Assembly (NCBI GenBank): GCA_030447785.1
Contig: JAUJOF010000009.1
Coordinates: forward strand, 75,255 to 134,102
DNA length: 58,848 nt
From: Solirubrobacteraceae bacterium
GTDB lineage: Bacteria > Actinomycetota > Thermoleophilia > Solirubrobacterales > Solirubrobacteraceae
Direction of reading: 5' to 3'
Each line of letters starts with the position of its first letter. Position 1 is the stretch's first letter. The position numbers and the translations under genes were made by a program. Shown piece by piece: positions 25,792 to 33,410 of this stretch. The notes beneath the pieces are model-generated. The model was not told where the DNA came from and did not search any database. It saw nothing but the letters and a program-made list of their open reading frames with translations.

Positions 25792-26874
25792 CTATCTCAG
25801 GTGGGCCTCCCAATAGTCCCACAACCGCTTGGCGTAGCTGTCGAGGGGCGGGACGCCGACGCCCGAGCCGGCCAGGGACTCCTGGGTGGCGGTCGTGTCA
25901 AAGCGTGCGGTGAAGCCCAGGTAGCCGAGCACCTCCTCGGGGATCCCGGCCTCGGCCAGCAGCGCGCGCACCGGCGTGCCCACCACCGGGACGCGCGAGA
26001 GGGCCTGCGTGCCGCGGGTGGTCGCCCACGCCGCGGGACGCCCGCCGACGCTGGCCGCGATGCGCGGGGCCCCGGCCACGCGGGCGAAGGCGTTGAGCAC
26101 GTCCACCGAGGGCTGGGGCTCGGGGTTGCACAGGTGGAAGGCGCGCCCGTCCAGCCCGTCACGGTGGGCCAGCACGTCGATGGCGTCGGCCACGAAGTCC
26201 ACCGGCACCACGTTGGTGTCGCCCAGATCGGGGGCGATGAGCGGCAGCCAGGACGGCAGCCGGCTGCCCGCTCGCAGCAGCCTGAAGAAGTAGTACGGAC
26301 CGTCGATCTTGTCCATCTCGCCGGTGCGCGAGTCGCCCACGACCACCGCGGGACGGTAGACCCGCCACGGCGTGGCCGTCTCCTGGCGCGCGATGGCCTC
26401 GGACTCGAACTTCGTGGCGTGGTAGGGATGCTCGAGCGGCTGGCCCTCGTCGAACATGTCCTCGCGGAAGGTCCCGCGGTACATCCCCGCCGCGGCCACC
26501 GAGGAGACCTGGTGGAAGCAGCCGACCTCCAGCGCGTTGCCAAGCTGCACGGCGTGGCGGGTGCCCTCCACGTTGGCCACGCGGTTGCGCTGCTCGTCGG
26601 CGGTCATGTCGTAGACGGCCGCCAGGTGGAAGAGATGGTCGACCTGCCCGCGCAGGCGGTCGATGCCCGCCCGCCCCAGCCCCAGGCGCGGGCGGGAGAG
26701 GTCGCCGGCCACCGGGTGCACCCGGTCGGGGTGCCCCCAGCCGCGCACGAGCGCGTCGAGCTTTCGCTCCGAGCCCTCGCGCACCAGCACGTGCACATCG
26801 CCCTCGCGCGCCAGCAGGCGCTCCATCAGGTGGCGCCCGATGAACCCCGTGGCGCCCGTGACGAAGGCGCTCAC
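25792..26874 (-). CDS. extended SDR / thioester-reductase-like NAD-binding protein
   Basis: 360 aa from GTG 26874. VTGATGFIGRHLMERLL is the nucleotide site, HLFHLAAVYDMTADE the following strand, HQVSSVAAAGMYRGTF precedes the catalytic Tyr in HPYHATKFESE (YxxxK), and WRVYRPAVVVGDS is typical of NAD_binding_4 reductases. It corresponds to the N-terminal half of two-domain fatty-acyl-CoA reductases. Here it stops at 25792, and the SDR half begins as its own gene 9 bp later. Together they may reduce acyl-CoA or acyl-ACP to aldehyde or alcohol. Confidence 0.82.
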   Translation of the reverse strand: MSAFVTGATGFIGRHLMERLLAREGDVHVLVREGSERKLDALVRGWGHPDRVHPVAGDLSRPRLGLGRAGIDRLRGQVDHLFHLAAVYDMTADEQRNRVANVEGTRHAVQLGNALEVGCFHQVSSVAAAGMYRGTFREDMFDEGQPLEHPYHATKFESEAIARQETATPWRVYRPAVVVGDSRTGEMDKIDGPYYFFRLLRAGSRLPSWLPLIAPDLGDTNVVPVDFVADAIDVLAHRDGLDGRAFHLCNPEPQPSVDVLNAFARVAGAPRIAASVGGRPAAWATTRGTQALSRVPVVGTPVRALLAEAGIPEEVLGYLGFTARFDTTATQESLAGSGVGVPPLDSYAKRLWDYWEAHLR

Positions 26875-26914
26875 CTCAGAGGTGGATGCCCAGGTCGCGC
26901 CAGCGACATAGGTC

Positions 26915-27193
26915 TCAGTCGGGGATGAGGCCCTCGCCCGAGAAGTCGGCCGCGGCCTCCTCGAAGGACGTGTCCGGCGGAGGCACGAGCACGTCGGAGC
27001 CCTCGAGGTCGTCGGCGGGCAGCGGCGTTCCCTCGCTGCGCACCGTGGCCAGCAGCTCCTCGAAGGCGACCCGGAAGCCGTCGCGGTCCCCGTTGTCGAC
27101 TGCCTCCACGCAGCGGTTGTCCAGCTCGTTGAGGCGCTCCTCCGCGCCGTCGGGCATGCGGAACTGCCCCTCGGTCATGATCCGGACGATCAC
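26915..27193 (-). CDS. pspAA: PspA-associated protein PspAA
   Basis: 92 aa from ATG 27193, overlapping the pspA stop as ATGA. MIVRIMTEGQFRMPDGAEER, LNELDNRCVEAVDNGDRDGF and RSEGTPLPADDLEGSDVLVP match the small actinobacterial PspAA family. Such proteins are encoded with PspA and modulate it. It is soluble, acidic and without membrane segments. Confidence 0.88.
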   Translation of the reverse strand: MIVRIMTEGQFRMPDGAEERLNELDNRCVEAVDNGDRDGFRVAFEELLATVRSEGTPLPADDLEGSDVLVPPPDTSFEEAAADFSGEGLIPD

Positions 27194-28002
27194 TGCTGGT
27201 CCCCGCTGCCCAGCTGGCGGGAGGAGCCCCCCTCCTCGCCGGAGCCCAGCTCGGCGCGCATCTTGGCCAGCTCGTCCTCGACCCCCTGGCCCTGGCTGAG
27301 CTGCGCGAGCTGGCGGTCGATGTCGTCCCCGCCGCCGCCCAGCTGGGTGATGTCGTCGAAGGTGCCGGCCGCCTCGAGCTCCTCGACGGCGCCGGCGCGG
27401 GCGCGCATCTGCTCGGTCTTGTCCTCCGCGCGCTGCATGGCCAGCCCGATGTCGGCCATCTCCTCGCCCACGCCGGTGGCGGCCTCGGAGATGCGCACCT
27501 GGGCTTCGGCGGCCGAGTACTGGGCCTTGATGACCTCCTTCTTGGACTTGAAGGCCTCGATCTTCTGGCGCAGGCGGCGCTCGTTCTCGGTGAGCTTCTC
27601 CTGCTGGCGCTCCAGCTCCTGGCGCAGGCGGCGCTCGTTCTCGGTGAGCTTCTCCTGCTGGCGCTCCAGCTCGGCGACCTGCTGGTCGAGCGTCTGCAGC
27701 TCGGTCTGGGCGACCTGCTTGCGCTCCAGCGCGGCGCGGGCGAGCTCCTCGTTGCCGGCGCCCATCGCCTGGCGGGCCTGGCCGTCGAGCTTGACGACGC
27801 TCTGCTCGAGGCGCTCGGCCTGCATCTGCAGGCGCTTCTTGGCGGTCACGACGTCGGCGATGCCCTTCTTGACGTCCTGCAGCGACTCGAGCTGGCGCTG
27901 GTAGCTGTAGTCGAGGGTCTCCTGGGGGTCCTCGGTTCGATCGAGGAGCTTGGAGACCTTCGCCTTGATCACGGTGGACATGCGCCCGGACAGGCCGGCC
28001 AT
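27190..28002 (-). CDS. pspA: phage-shock protein A homologue (PspA/IM30, ESCRT-III-like)
   Basis: 270 aa from ATG 28002 with GGAGGAGA 7 nt upstream. The N-terminus MAGLSGRMSTVIKAKVSKLLDRTEDP is the amphipathic helix and following turn; LDYSYQRQLESLQDVKKGIA starts the long helical hairpin. The hairpin contains an exact 18-residue duplication (LERQQEKLTENERRLRQ twice), so this protein is longer than usual (about 220-250). It polymerises on damaged membranes. TAGATT (28046-28051) is a likely -10 with a leader of roughly 35-40 nt, unlike the leaderless genes around it. Confidence 0.92.
   Translation of the reverse strand: MAGLSGRMSTVIKAKVSKLLDRTEDPQETLDYSYQRQLESLQDVKKGIADVVTAKKRLQMQAERLEQSVVKLDGQARQAMGAGNEELARAALERKQVAQTELQTLDQQVAELERQQEKLTENERRLRQELERQQEKLTENERRLRQKIEAFKSKKEVIKAQYSAAEAQVRISEAATGVGEEMADIGLAMQRAEDKTEQMRARAGAVEELEAAGTFDDITQLGGGGDDIDRQLAQLSQGQGVEDELAKMRAELGSGEEGGSSRQLGSGDQQ
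27565..27672 (-). repeat. exact 54-bp tandem duplication inside pspA
   Basis: Bases 27565-27618 and 27619-27672 are identical. The unit encodes 18 residues of the coiled-coil hairpin and keeps the frame. 18 residues equal one heptad plus one hendecad (7+11), a length that can be inserted in a coiled coil without breaking its packing. Identity at every base implies a recent event or an assembly artefact. Confidence 0.95.
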
Positions 28003-28087
28003 GAAACTCTCCTCCTAAGGACTGGTTGCGACGGCTTCTAGGGCGAATCTAGCGCGCCCAACCGGCGAGCGTGGCGTCCGGCGCCGC

Positions 28088-28093
28088 TAAGGT
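28088..28093 (+). promoter_or_regulatory. -10 hexamer of the CWB2 lipoprotein gene
   Basis: TAAGGT, 10 nt before ATG 28104. It is back to back with the pspA -10 (28046-28051, minus strand); the two promoters face apart across about 35 bp. Confidence 0.4.
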
Positions 28094-28103
28094 CACGCGC
28101 CGT

Positions 28104-29444
28104 ATGCGCCGCGTCCTGTCGCTCGCCGCTCTCCTGCTGGCGCTCGCGCTCGCACTGGGCGCCTGCGGCCGTGACGATCCGGGACAGATCGCCTCCCCCG
28201 ATCTCGGCGTCGAGGGCAGCGAGAAGCTGGCCGCCCAGCAGCTGGGTTTTCCTGCCTTCGCGACCAAGAACACCACGCGCGTCGCGGGCGCCGATCCGAT
28301 CGCCAACGCGGCGGCCATCGCGAAGGCGACCTTCCCCGGCGGGAATCGCGATTCCCGCCCCGCCGCGGTGGCGCTCGTCGACGTGGAGGACTGGCGCGCC
28401 GGCATCGCCGCCGCCCAGCTCACGGGCACCGAGCTGCGCGCCCCTGTGCTGTTCAGCGAGGGCGACACCGTGCCCGCGGCCACCGCACAGGCGCTCGAAG
28501 ACCTCGCTCCCACAGGCGCCCGCGGCGCGGGTAACGCGCAGGTCATCCGCGTGGGCGACGTGCCCGAGCCCGAGGGCTATCGCACGACGCAGATCACCGG
28601 CCGCACTCCCGCGGGGCTCGCCGCGGCGATCGACCGGCTCGCCGTCGCGGTCGAGGGCGCGCCGAGCGATTTCGTCATGGTGGCCACCGCTGACGACGCC
28701 AGGTTCGCGATGCCGGCGGCCGGCTATGCGGCGAAGTCCGGAGAGCCGGTTTTCTGGGTCGGGCGGGACCAGGTGCCCGAGGCCACCGCCCGAGCGCTGC
28801 GCGACCACCAGCAACCACGTATCTATGTCGTCGGACCGTCCAGCGAGATCACCCCGAAGGTGACCCGCCGGCTGCGCCAGCTGGGCAGCGTGATCCGCGT
28901 GGGCGGGAAGGATCCGGTCATCAACGCCATCGAGTTCGCCGCGTTCACCGATGGCCGGTGGGGTTGGGGCGTGAACAACGCGGGGCACGGGATCGTCTTC
29001 ACGAACATGCAGACCACCGCGAACGCGGCGGCCGCCGCCCCACTGTCATCGAGCGGAAAGTATGGGCCGCTGGTCCTGATCGAGCGGGCCGATCGCGTGC
29101 CCAACGCCGTGCGCGAGTACCTCCTGGACATCCAGCCGGGGTACGGCGACGACTACGATGAGAACCCGGTGGCAGGGGTCTACAACCACGGTTGGATCAT
29201 CGGCGACGAGCAGGTTCTCACGCCCGAGGTGCAGGCACGCATCGACACGCTGCTGGAGATCACCCCGATCGACGACGAGCCCGCCCCCGAGGAGCTCGAG
29301 GACAAGCCCGAGCCCAAACCCGAGCGCGAACGCGAGCGCGAGCGCCAGCCCGCCCCCGACGGCGATGCTCCGTCCGACGATCCCCTCGACCCGCCCGACA
29401 CACCCCAGCTCCTCGACCCGCAGACCACCCCGGAGGACCAGTGA
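28104..29444 (+). CDS. cell-wall-binding-repeat (CWB2) lipoprotein
   Basis: 446 aa from ATG 28104. MRRVLSLAALLLALALALGAC is a lipoprotein signal with lipobox LGAC (Cys21). The body has CWB2-type units: TTRVAGADPIANAAAIAKAT, DFVMVATADDARFAMPAAG, PVFWVGRDQVPEATARAL, RIYVVGPSSEITPKVTRRL and a later FAAFTDGRWGWGVNNAGHG. The tail after about 385 is charged and Pro-rich (PEPKPERERERER), probably a flexible wall spacer. CWB2 domains bind anionic wall polymers in other Gram-positives. It heads an operon with the next gene (GTGA overlap). Confidence 0.82.
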   Translation: MRRVLSLAALLLALALALGACGRDDPGQIASPDLGVEGSEKLAAQQLGFPAFATKNTTRVAGADPIANAAAIAKATFPGGNRDSRPAAVALVDVEDWRAGIAAAQLTGTELRAPVLFSEGDTVPAATAQALEDLAPTGARGAGNAQVIRVGDVPEPEGYRTTQITGRTPAGLAAAIDRLAVAVEGAPSDFVMVATADDARFAMPAAGYAAKSGEPVFWVGRDQVPEATARALRDHQQPRIYVVGPSSEITPKVTRRLRQLGSVIRVGGKDPVINAIEFAAFTDGRWGWGVNNAGHGIVFTNMQTTANAAAAAPLSSSGKYGPLVLIERADRVPNAVREYLLDIQPGYGDDYDENPVAGVYNHGWIIGDEQVLTPEVQARIDTLLEITPIDDEPAPEELEDKPEPKPERERERERQPAPDGDAPSDDPLDPPDTPQLLDPQTTPEDQ

Positions 29445-29743
29445 GCCAGGCTGAGCATCCCGACCGCCTCGACTCGGGCCACGACCTCACCGTGCAGGAC
29501 GTGCGCCAGCTCATGGGCGCCTCCACCCCCCACTTCGCGCTGCAGATCCGCAACCGCATCGCGCGCCTGATCGCCCCACTGCCCGAGGACCACCCGGCGC
29601 GCGTGGAGGGCGAGGCCGAGCTGGCGCGCCTGACCGCGCTGGGCTACGACGGTGAGCAGCGCGGCCTGCAGGGGGAGGGCGGCATGCAGCCGCTGGCCTC
29701 GGTGGGCGGCGAGCACGGCGTGAGCGACGACAGCTCGGCCTAG
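29441..29743 (+). CDS. conserved small protein coupled to the CWB2 lipoprotein
   Basis: 100 aa from GTG 29441 in a GTGA overlap. The core LTVQDVRQLMGASTPHFALQIRNRIARLIAPL looks like two helices, followed by DHPARVEGEAELARLTALGYDG. The ends are polar and probably disordered. There is no membrane segment and no family I can name. Coupling implies it is made in proportion to the lipoprotein. Confidence 0.7.
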   Translation: MSQAEHPDRLDSGHDLTVQDVRQLMGASTPHFALQIRNRIARLIAPLPEDHPARVEGEAELARLTALGYDGEQRGLQGEGGMQPLASVGGEHGVSDDSSA

Positions 29744-29763
29744 ATCGCGGGCGCCCGCGGCTC

Positions 29764-29769
29764 TAGGCT
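29764..29769 (+). promoter_or_regulatory. -10 hexamer of the DUF2277 gene
   Basis: TAGGCT, 8 nt before ATG 29778, the leaderless-type arrangement. Confidence 0.45.
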
Positions 29770-29777
29770 TGGCAGCC

Positions 29778-30047
29778 ATGTGTCGAAGCATCCGCTCCCT
29801 CCACAACTTCGAGCCGCCCGCGACCGACGAGGAGGTGCACGCCGCGGCACTGCAGTACGTGCGCAAGGTCAGCGGCTCGACGAAGCCCTCGCGCGCGAAC
29901 GCCGAGGCCTTCGAGCGTGCCGTCGACGGGGTGGCGCGTGCGACCGCCGAGCTACTCGACGAGCTCGTGACCTCCGCGCCGCCCAGGGACCGCGAGCTCG
30001 AGGCAGCCCCCCGCCGAGAGCTCGCCGCCAAGCGCTACGCCGCCTGA
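29778..30047 (+). CDS. DUF2277 family protein
   Basis: 89 aa from ATG 29778: MCRSIRSLHNFEPPATDEEV, ALQYVRKVSGSTKPSRANAE, FERAVDGVARATAELLDELV. This is the whole DUF2277 family, with the invariant Met-Cys-Arg start and the KVSG-x-KPS motif. It is found widely in actinobacteria; the function is unknown to me. The promoter hexamer supports the ATG. Confidence 0.85.
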   Translation: MCRSIRSLHNFEPPATDEEVHAAALQYVRKVSGSTKPSRANAEAFERAVDGVARATAELLDELVTSAPPRDRELEAAPRRELAAKRYAA

Positions 30048-30085
30048 CTCCCGGGAGGCGACACCCTGGCTCAGGGCCCGGCGAG

Positions 30086-30177
30086 CTAGCGCCGTCGGCC
30101 GAACAGCGCCTTGATGGCACGGAAGGGTGCGGTGATGACCACACGATGGCGTCGACGATGCGATTGACGATCTTCAT
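30086..30177 (-). pseudogene. tiny amphipathic/membrane peptide gene with one missing base
   Basis: From ATG 30177: MKIVNRIVDAIV, then, one frame over, VITAPFRAIKALFGRRR and stop at 30086. Adding one base near 30140 joins them to a 30-31-residue peptide with a hydrophobic centre and a strongly basic end. That shape suits a membrane-seeking peptide. The coding pattern on both sides of the break is convincing to me, but the size makes it a weak call. Confidence 0.4.
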
Positions 30178-30273
30178 GGCGTGGGTCTACCCCTCTGTCG
30201 GACGGCCATCGTCGGCCTGGCCCCACCCCACGGCCGCGCTCACGCCCGGCGGGCGCCTGGGTAGGAGACGGTC

Positions 30274-30792
30274 ATGGACGCCTTCCTCGCCATCGTCAGC
30301 CGTCGCGAAATCCGCGACTACGCCGAGCGCCCCGTCCCCGCCGAGGTCCAGCGTCGGATGCTGGAGGCGGGGCGTGTGGCGGGCAGCTCGCGCAACCGCC
30401 AGCCCTGGCGGTTCGTGGCCACCGACGACCGCGAACGCCTGGACGCGCTGGCGGAGACCGTCTTCGAGCCCGCCAACCTGCGCGGCTGCGCGCTGGCGAT
30501 CGCGGTGGCTCTGCCCGCCGACGCGCGCCCCACCGCTTCCTTCGACGCCGGGCGCGCGGCGCAAAACATCATGCTGGCCGCCTGGAGCGAGGGCGTGGGC
30601 TCCTGTCCCAACGGCATGACCGATCGCGAACGCGCGGCAGCGGTGCTCGAGCTCGCGGACGGCCTCGCGCCCATGATCCTCCTCAGCCTCGGCTACCCGG
30701 CCCGGCCGCGCGACCCGGCCGCGCGGCCGGCGCAGGAATGGGTCGAGCGCGCCGACCGCCTCCCCTACGACGAGGTGGTGCGGCGGCTCTGA
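30274..30792 (+). CDS. nitroreductase family protein
   Basis: 172 aa from ATG 30274 with GGAG 6 nt upstream. MDAFLAIVSRREIRDYAERP is the FMN-phosphate contact (S-R-R), SSRNRQPWRFVATDD the second (S-x-x-N-x-QPW), then DAGRAAQNIMLAAWSEGVGS and a late LILLSLGYP-like segment. These features define the nitroreductase fold, an FMN-dependent NAD(P)H oxidoreductase dimer. The substrate is unknown. Confidence 0.88.
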   Translation: MDAFLAIVSRREIRDYAERPVPAEVQRRMLEAGRVAGSSRNRQPWRFVATDDRERLDALAETVFEPANLRGCALAIAVALPADARPTASFDAGRAAQNIMLAAWSEGVGSCPNGMTDRERAAAVLELADGLAPMILLSLGYPARPRDPAARPAQEWVERADRLPYDEVVRRL

Positions 30793-30808
30793 GTCGCTCG
30801 GCGGCCGC

Positions 30809-31718
30809 TCAGCCCGGCCGCCGCCCGGCGCTCTCGCCCGTGTCCTCCTCGAGGGCGGCCCGCAGCAGCACCGCCACCCAGGTGCGGTAGGGCCGCCAGT
30901 TCTCGGCGCGCTGGGCCACCTCGGCCCGTGAGGGCTCCTCCGTATCGCCGTAGGCGCGCGCGACCGCGCGGCCCAGGCGCGGCTCGGCGGCCGGCAGGTG
31001 GTCGGCCTCCCCAGCGCCGCGCAGGAGGATCAGCTCGGCCGAGAAGGGCCCGATGCCCGGAAGCTCGCGCAGCTGCGCCAGCGCCTCCTCGGGCGGGAGC
31101 GCGCGCAGGTGGGCGGCGTCGAGGGCGCCACCGCAAGCCGCCGCGCCCAGTGCGCGCAGCCACTCCGCCTTGCGCCCGAAGAGGCCAGAGAATCCCTCGA
31201 GGCACGCGAGCCGCCGGGGGGCGGGAAGGCGGGGCGCGCGTCACCGTGGATGTCCACCGCGTCACCCAGCTCGGCGGCCATGCGCGCCTTGATCCCCGCC
31301 GCCTGGACGATGCGGATGCGGTGGCCGATCAGGGCCCAGGCGGCGGCCTCGTAGGGCGACAGGAACAGCACGGGGCGCAGTCCGGCGAAGCACGCCTGCA
31401 GGCGCCGACGACAGGGTCGCGCTCGCCCACCTCCGCGAAGGCCGAGCCGTCGTGGTCCAGCGACAGGATCCGCTCGACCTCGCCCTGGACGAAGCGCGGG
31501 TCGGCCGGGCCGAAGGCCTCGCCCCGCACCCTCCCGTCCTCCTCGTCCTGGCGCAGGCACACGCCGGCAGGCGCACTGTCCGGCCCCGGGAAGGCGAGAT
31601 GCAGGTGGCCCACGGGCGCGGCCCGGTGGGCCGCCGGGGCGAAGCCCTCGAGGAACCGTGCGCTGGCCGCCAGCGAGTACGCGCCGCGCGGGTCGAGGGT
31701 GAAGCGCCGCGACGTCAC
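30809..31718 (-). pseudogene. AlkA-like DNA-3-methyladenine glycosylase, two frameshifts
   Basis: Reading from about GTG 31718 (start unsure; ATG 31772 is open too): TLDPRGAYSLAASARFLEGF, then after a shift near 31405 LFLSPYEAAAWALIGHRIRI, then after a shift at the G6 run 31216-31221 LPGIGPFSAELILLRGAG and PAAEPRLGRAVARAYG to the stop at 30809. The helix-hairpin-helix LPGIGPFSAE is intact. Where AlkA has its catalytic Asp, Glu stands (PAAEPRL). It excises alkylated bases. The homopolymer break suggests a sequence error. Confidence 0.7.
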
Positions 31719-31848
31719 GCCCACCGGGTGCTGGCGGGGTCGACCACGGGCACCGAGGATAGCCTTCGCCATCGCCCAGCGCGGACCCTCGCTTGACGGC
31801 CTACGGCGTCACCGTGGCCCTGGTGGGCGGGACCGCCGGACCGGCCGG

Positions 31849-31854
31849 TAGCCT
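31849..31854 (+). promoter_or_regulatory. -10 hexamer of xseA
   Basis: TAGCCT, 9 nt before GTG 31864. Confidence 0.45.
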
Positions 31855-31863
31855 CGGACGACC

Positions 31864-33177
31864 GTGCAGGAGCGCCTCGAGGAACGCCCGGCCGGCATCG
31901 ACGGCTCAGCCCTCCCCGGCCCGTGGCCGGTCGGCCAGTATGCGACCAGGCTACGAGCGTGGCTGCGCGAGCGCCCGCGGCTGCAGCTCTTCGGCGAGGT
32001 CTGGAATCTGCGCACGAGCCGCGCGCGGATCTACTTCGAGCTGCGCGACGCACAGGGCGCGGTGCCCTGCGGCATGTGGCGCGACGACTTCGACGCGCTC
32101 GGCCTGCCCGCCGGGGCGGTGGTCGACGGCACGAAGGTCGTGGTGGCCGGCGGCCCCGACTTCTATCCCGGCACCGGCACGGCCTCGCCCGCCTTCTCCT
32201 TCCACGTCGGCGACCTGCGCGTCGCCGGCGAGGGGGACCTGCTCGCCCAGCTCGAGCGGCTGCGCAAGCGCCTGGACGCCGAGGGGCTGTTCGTCCCCCA
32301 GAAGGCCCTGGCACGCCCCACGCTGCCGCGCGTGATCGGCGTGGTCACCGGCGAGGGCGGCAAGGCGCGCGACGACGTGCTCGCCGGCCTGGCCCGCCGC
32401 GGTTGGGAGGGGCGCGTGGTGTGGGCCTTCGCCCCCGTGCAGGACCGCCACGCCGCACCGCGCATCGCCCGCGCGCTCAGCGACCTGGCCGCCTGCCCCG
32501 AGGTGGACGTCATCGTGGTCGCCCGCGGCGGCGGCTCGTTGGCCGACCTCTTCTGCTTCTGCGACGAGGCGCTGTGTCGCACGGTCGCGCTGCTGCGCGT
32601 GCCCGTCGTCGCCTCGGTGGGCCATCACACCGACCGGACCCTGCTCGACGACGTCGCCGCCGTGAGCTGCTCGACCCCCACCCACGCCGCCGAGGCCGCG
32701 GTTCCCTGCCACTGCGCGCAGGCCCGCGCCGACCTGCACCGCCAGGCCGGTCGCCTGGCCGGTCACGGCCGCCGCGCCGTCGTGCAGCGCGCCCGCACGC
32801 TGGCGCACCTGTCGCGCGCGCCCGGCGAGCACGTCGCCCGCGAGCACGCTCGGCTGCACCAGCGCCTGCGCGAGATCCGCGCCGCGACCCGCCGACGCGC
32901 CCACGGCGAGCGCGCCCTGAGCACACGTCGCGCGCTGGTGCTCGACCGCAAGGCCACCGCCGCCGCGCAGGCCGCGCGGCGCCACGCCGGGCTGGACGCC
33001 CTGGCCGCAGCTCTGGCCGCCCACGATCCCCAGCGCACGCTGGAGCGCGGCTACGCGCTGGTCGAGGACGGCGAGGGCGGGCCCGTGACCTCCGCCGCGG
33101 CGGCCCGCGCCCAGCGCGCGGTGCGCCTGCGGTTCGCCGACGCGGCGGTGGATGCCACCATCGAGCAGGAGCCATGA
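31864..33177 (+). CDS. xseA: exodeoxyribonuclease VII large subunit
   Basis: 437 aa from GTG 31864. The N-terminal OB fold (LQLFGEVWNLRTSRARIYFE, VPCGMWRDDF) is followed by the catalytic core: PRVIGVVTGEGGKARDDVL, DVIVVARGGGSLADLF and VVASVGHHTDRTLLDDVA. A long helical region leads to the C-terminal AHDPQRTLERGYALV segment. With XseB it forms the nuclease that trims single-stranded DNA. The stop overlaps xseB as ATGA. Confidence 0.92.
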   Translation: MQERLEERPAGIDGSALPGPWPVGQYATRLRAWLRERPRLQLFGEVWNLRTSRARIYFELRDAQGAVPCGMWRDDFDALGLPAGAVVDGTKVVVAGGPDFYPGTGTASPAFSFHVGDLRVAGEGDLLAQLERLRKRLDAEGLFVPQKALARPTLPRVIGVVTGEGGKARDDVLAGLARRGWEGRVVWAFAPVQDRHAAPRIARALSDLAACPEVDVIVVARGGGSLADLFCFCDEALCRTVALLRVPVVASVGHHTDRTLLDDVAAVSCSTPTHAAEAAVPCHCAQARADLHRQAGRLAGHGRRAVVQRARTLAHLSRAPGEHVAREHARLHQRLREIRAATRRRAHGERALSTRRALVLDRKATAAAQAARRHAGLDALAAALAAHDPQRTLERGYALVEDGEGGPVTSAAAARAQRAVRLRFADAAVDATIEQEP

Positions 33178-33410
33178 GCCAGGAGCCGACCCAGAACTAC
33201 GAGGGCGCCACCGCCCGCCTCGAGGCGATCATCGAGCGCCTGGACTCCGGCGAGGCCGGCCTGCGCGAGACCCTCGACCTCTGCCGCGAGGGCCGCGGGC
33301 TGGTCGAGTTCTGCGCCGGGGAGCTCGACGCCGTGGGCAAGGGCCTCGAGGAGCTGCGCCTCGACGAGCTCGTCACGCGCCTCGAGCGCGGCGCGGCCGA
33401 TGCGGCCTAG
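33174..33410 (+). CDS. xseB: exodeoxyribonuclease VII small subunit
   Basis: 78 aa from ATG 33174: NYEGATARLEAIIERLDSGE, LRETLDLCREGRGLVEFCAG and LDAVGKGLEELRLDE match XseB in length and pattern. It binds along the XseA helical arm. Translation is coupled to xseA. The last four bases overlap the convergent DUF1990 gene. Confidence 0.92.
   Translation: MSQEPTQNYEGATARLEAIIERLDSGEAGLRETLDLCREGRGLVEFCAGELDAVGKGLEELRLDELVTRLERGAADAA

Noticed and set aside
27565..27672. CRISPR-like direct repeat
   Set aside because: Two adjacent identical 54-bp units without spacers inside a coding coiled coil; not an array. No CRISPR repeats were seen elsewhere.
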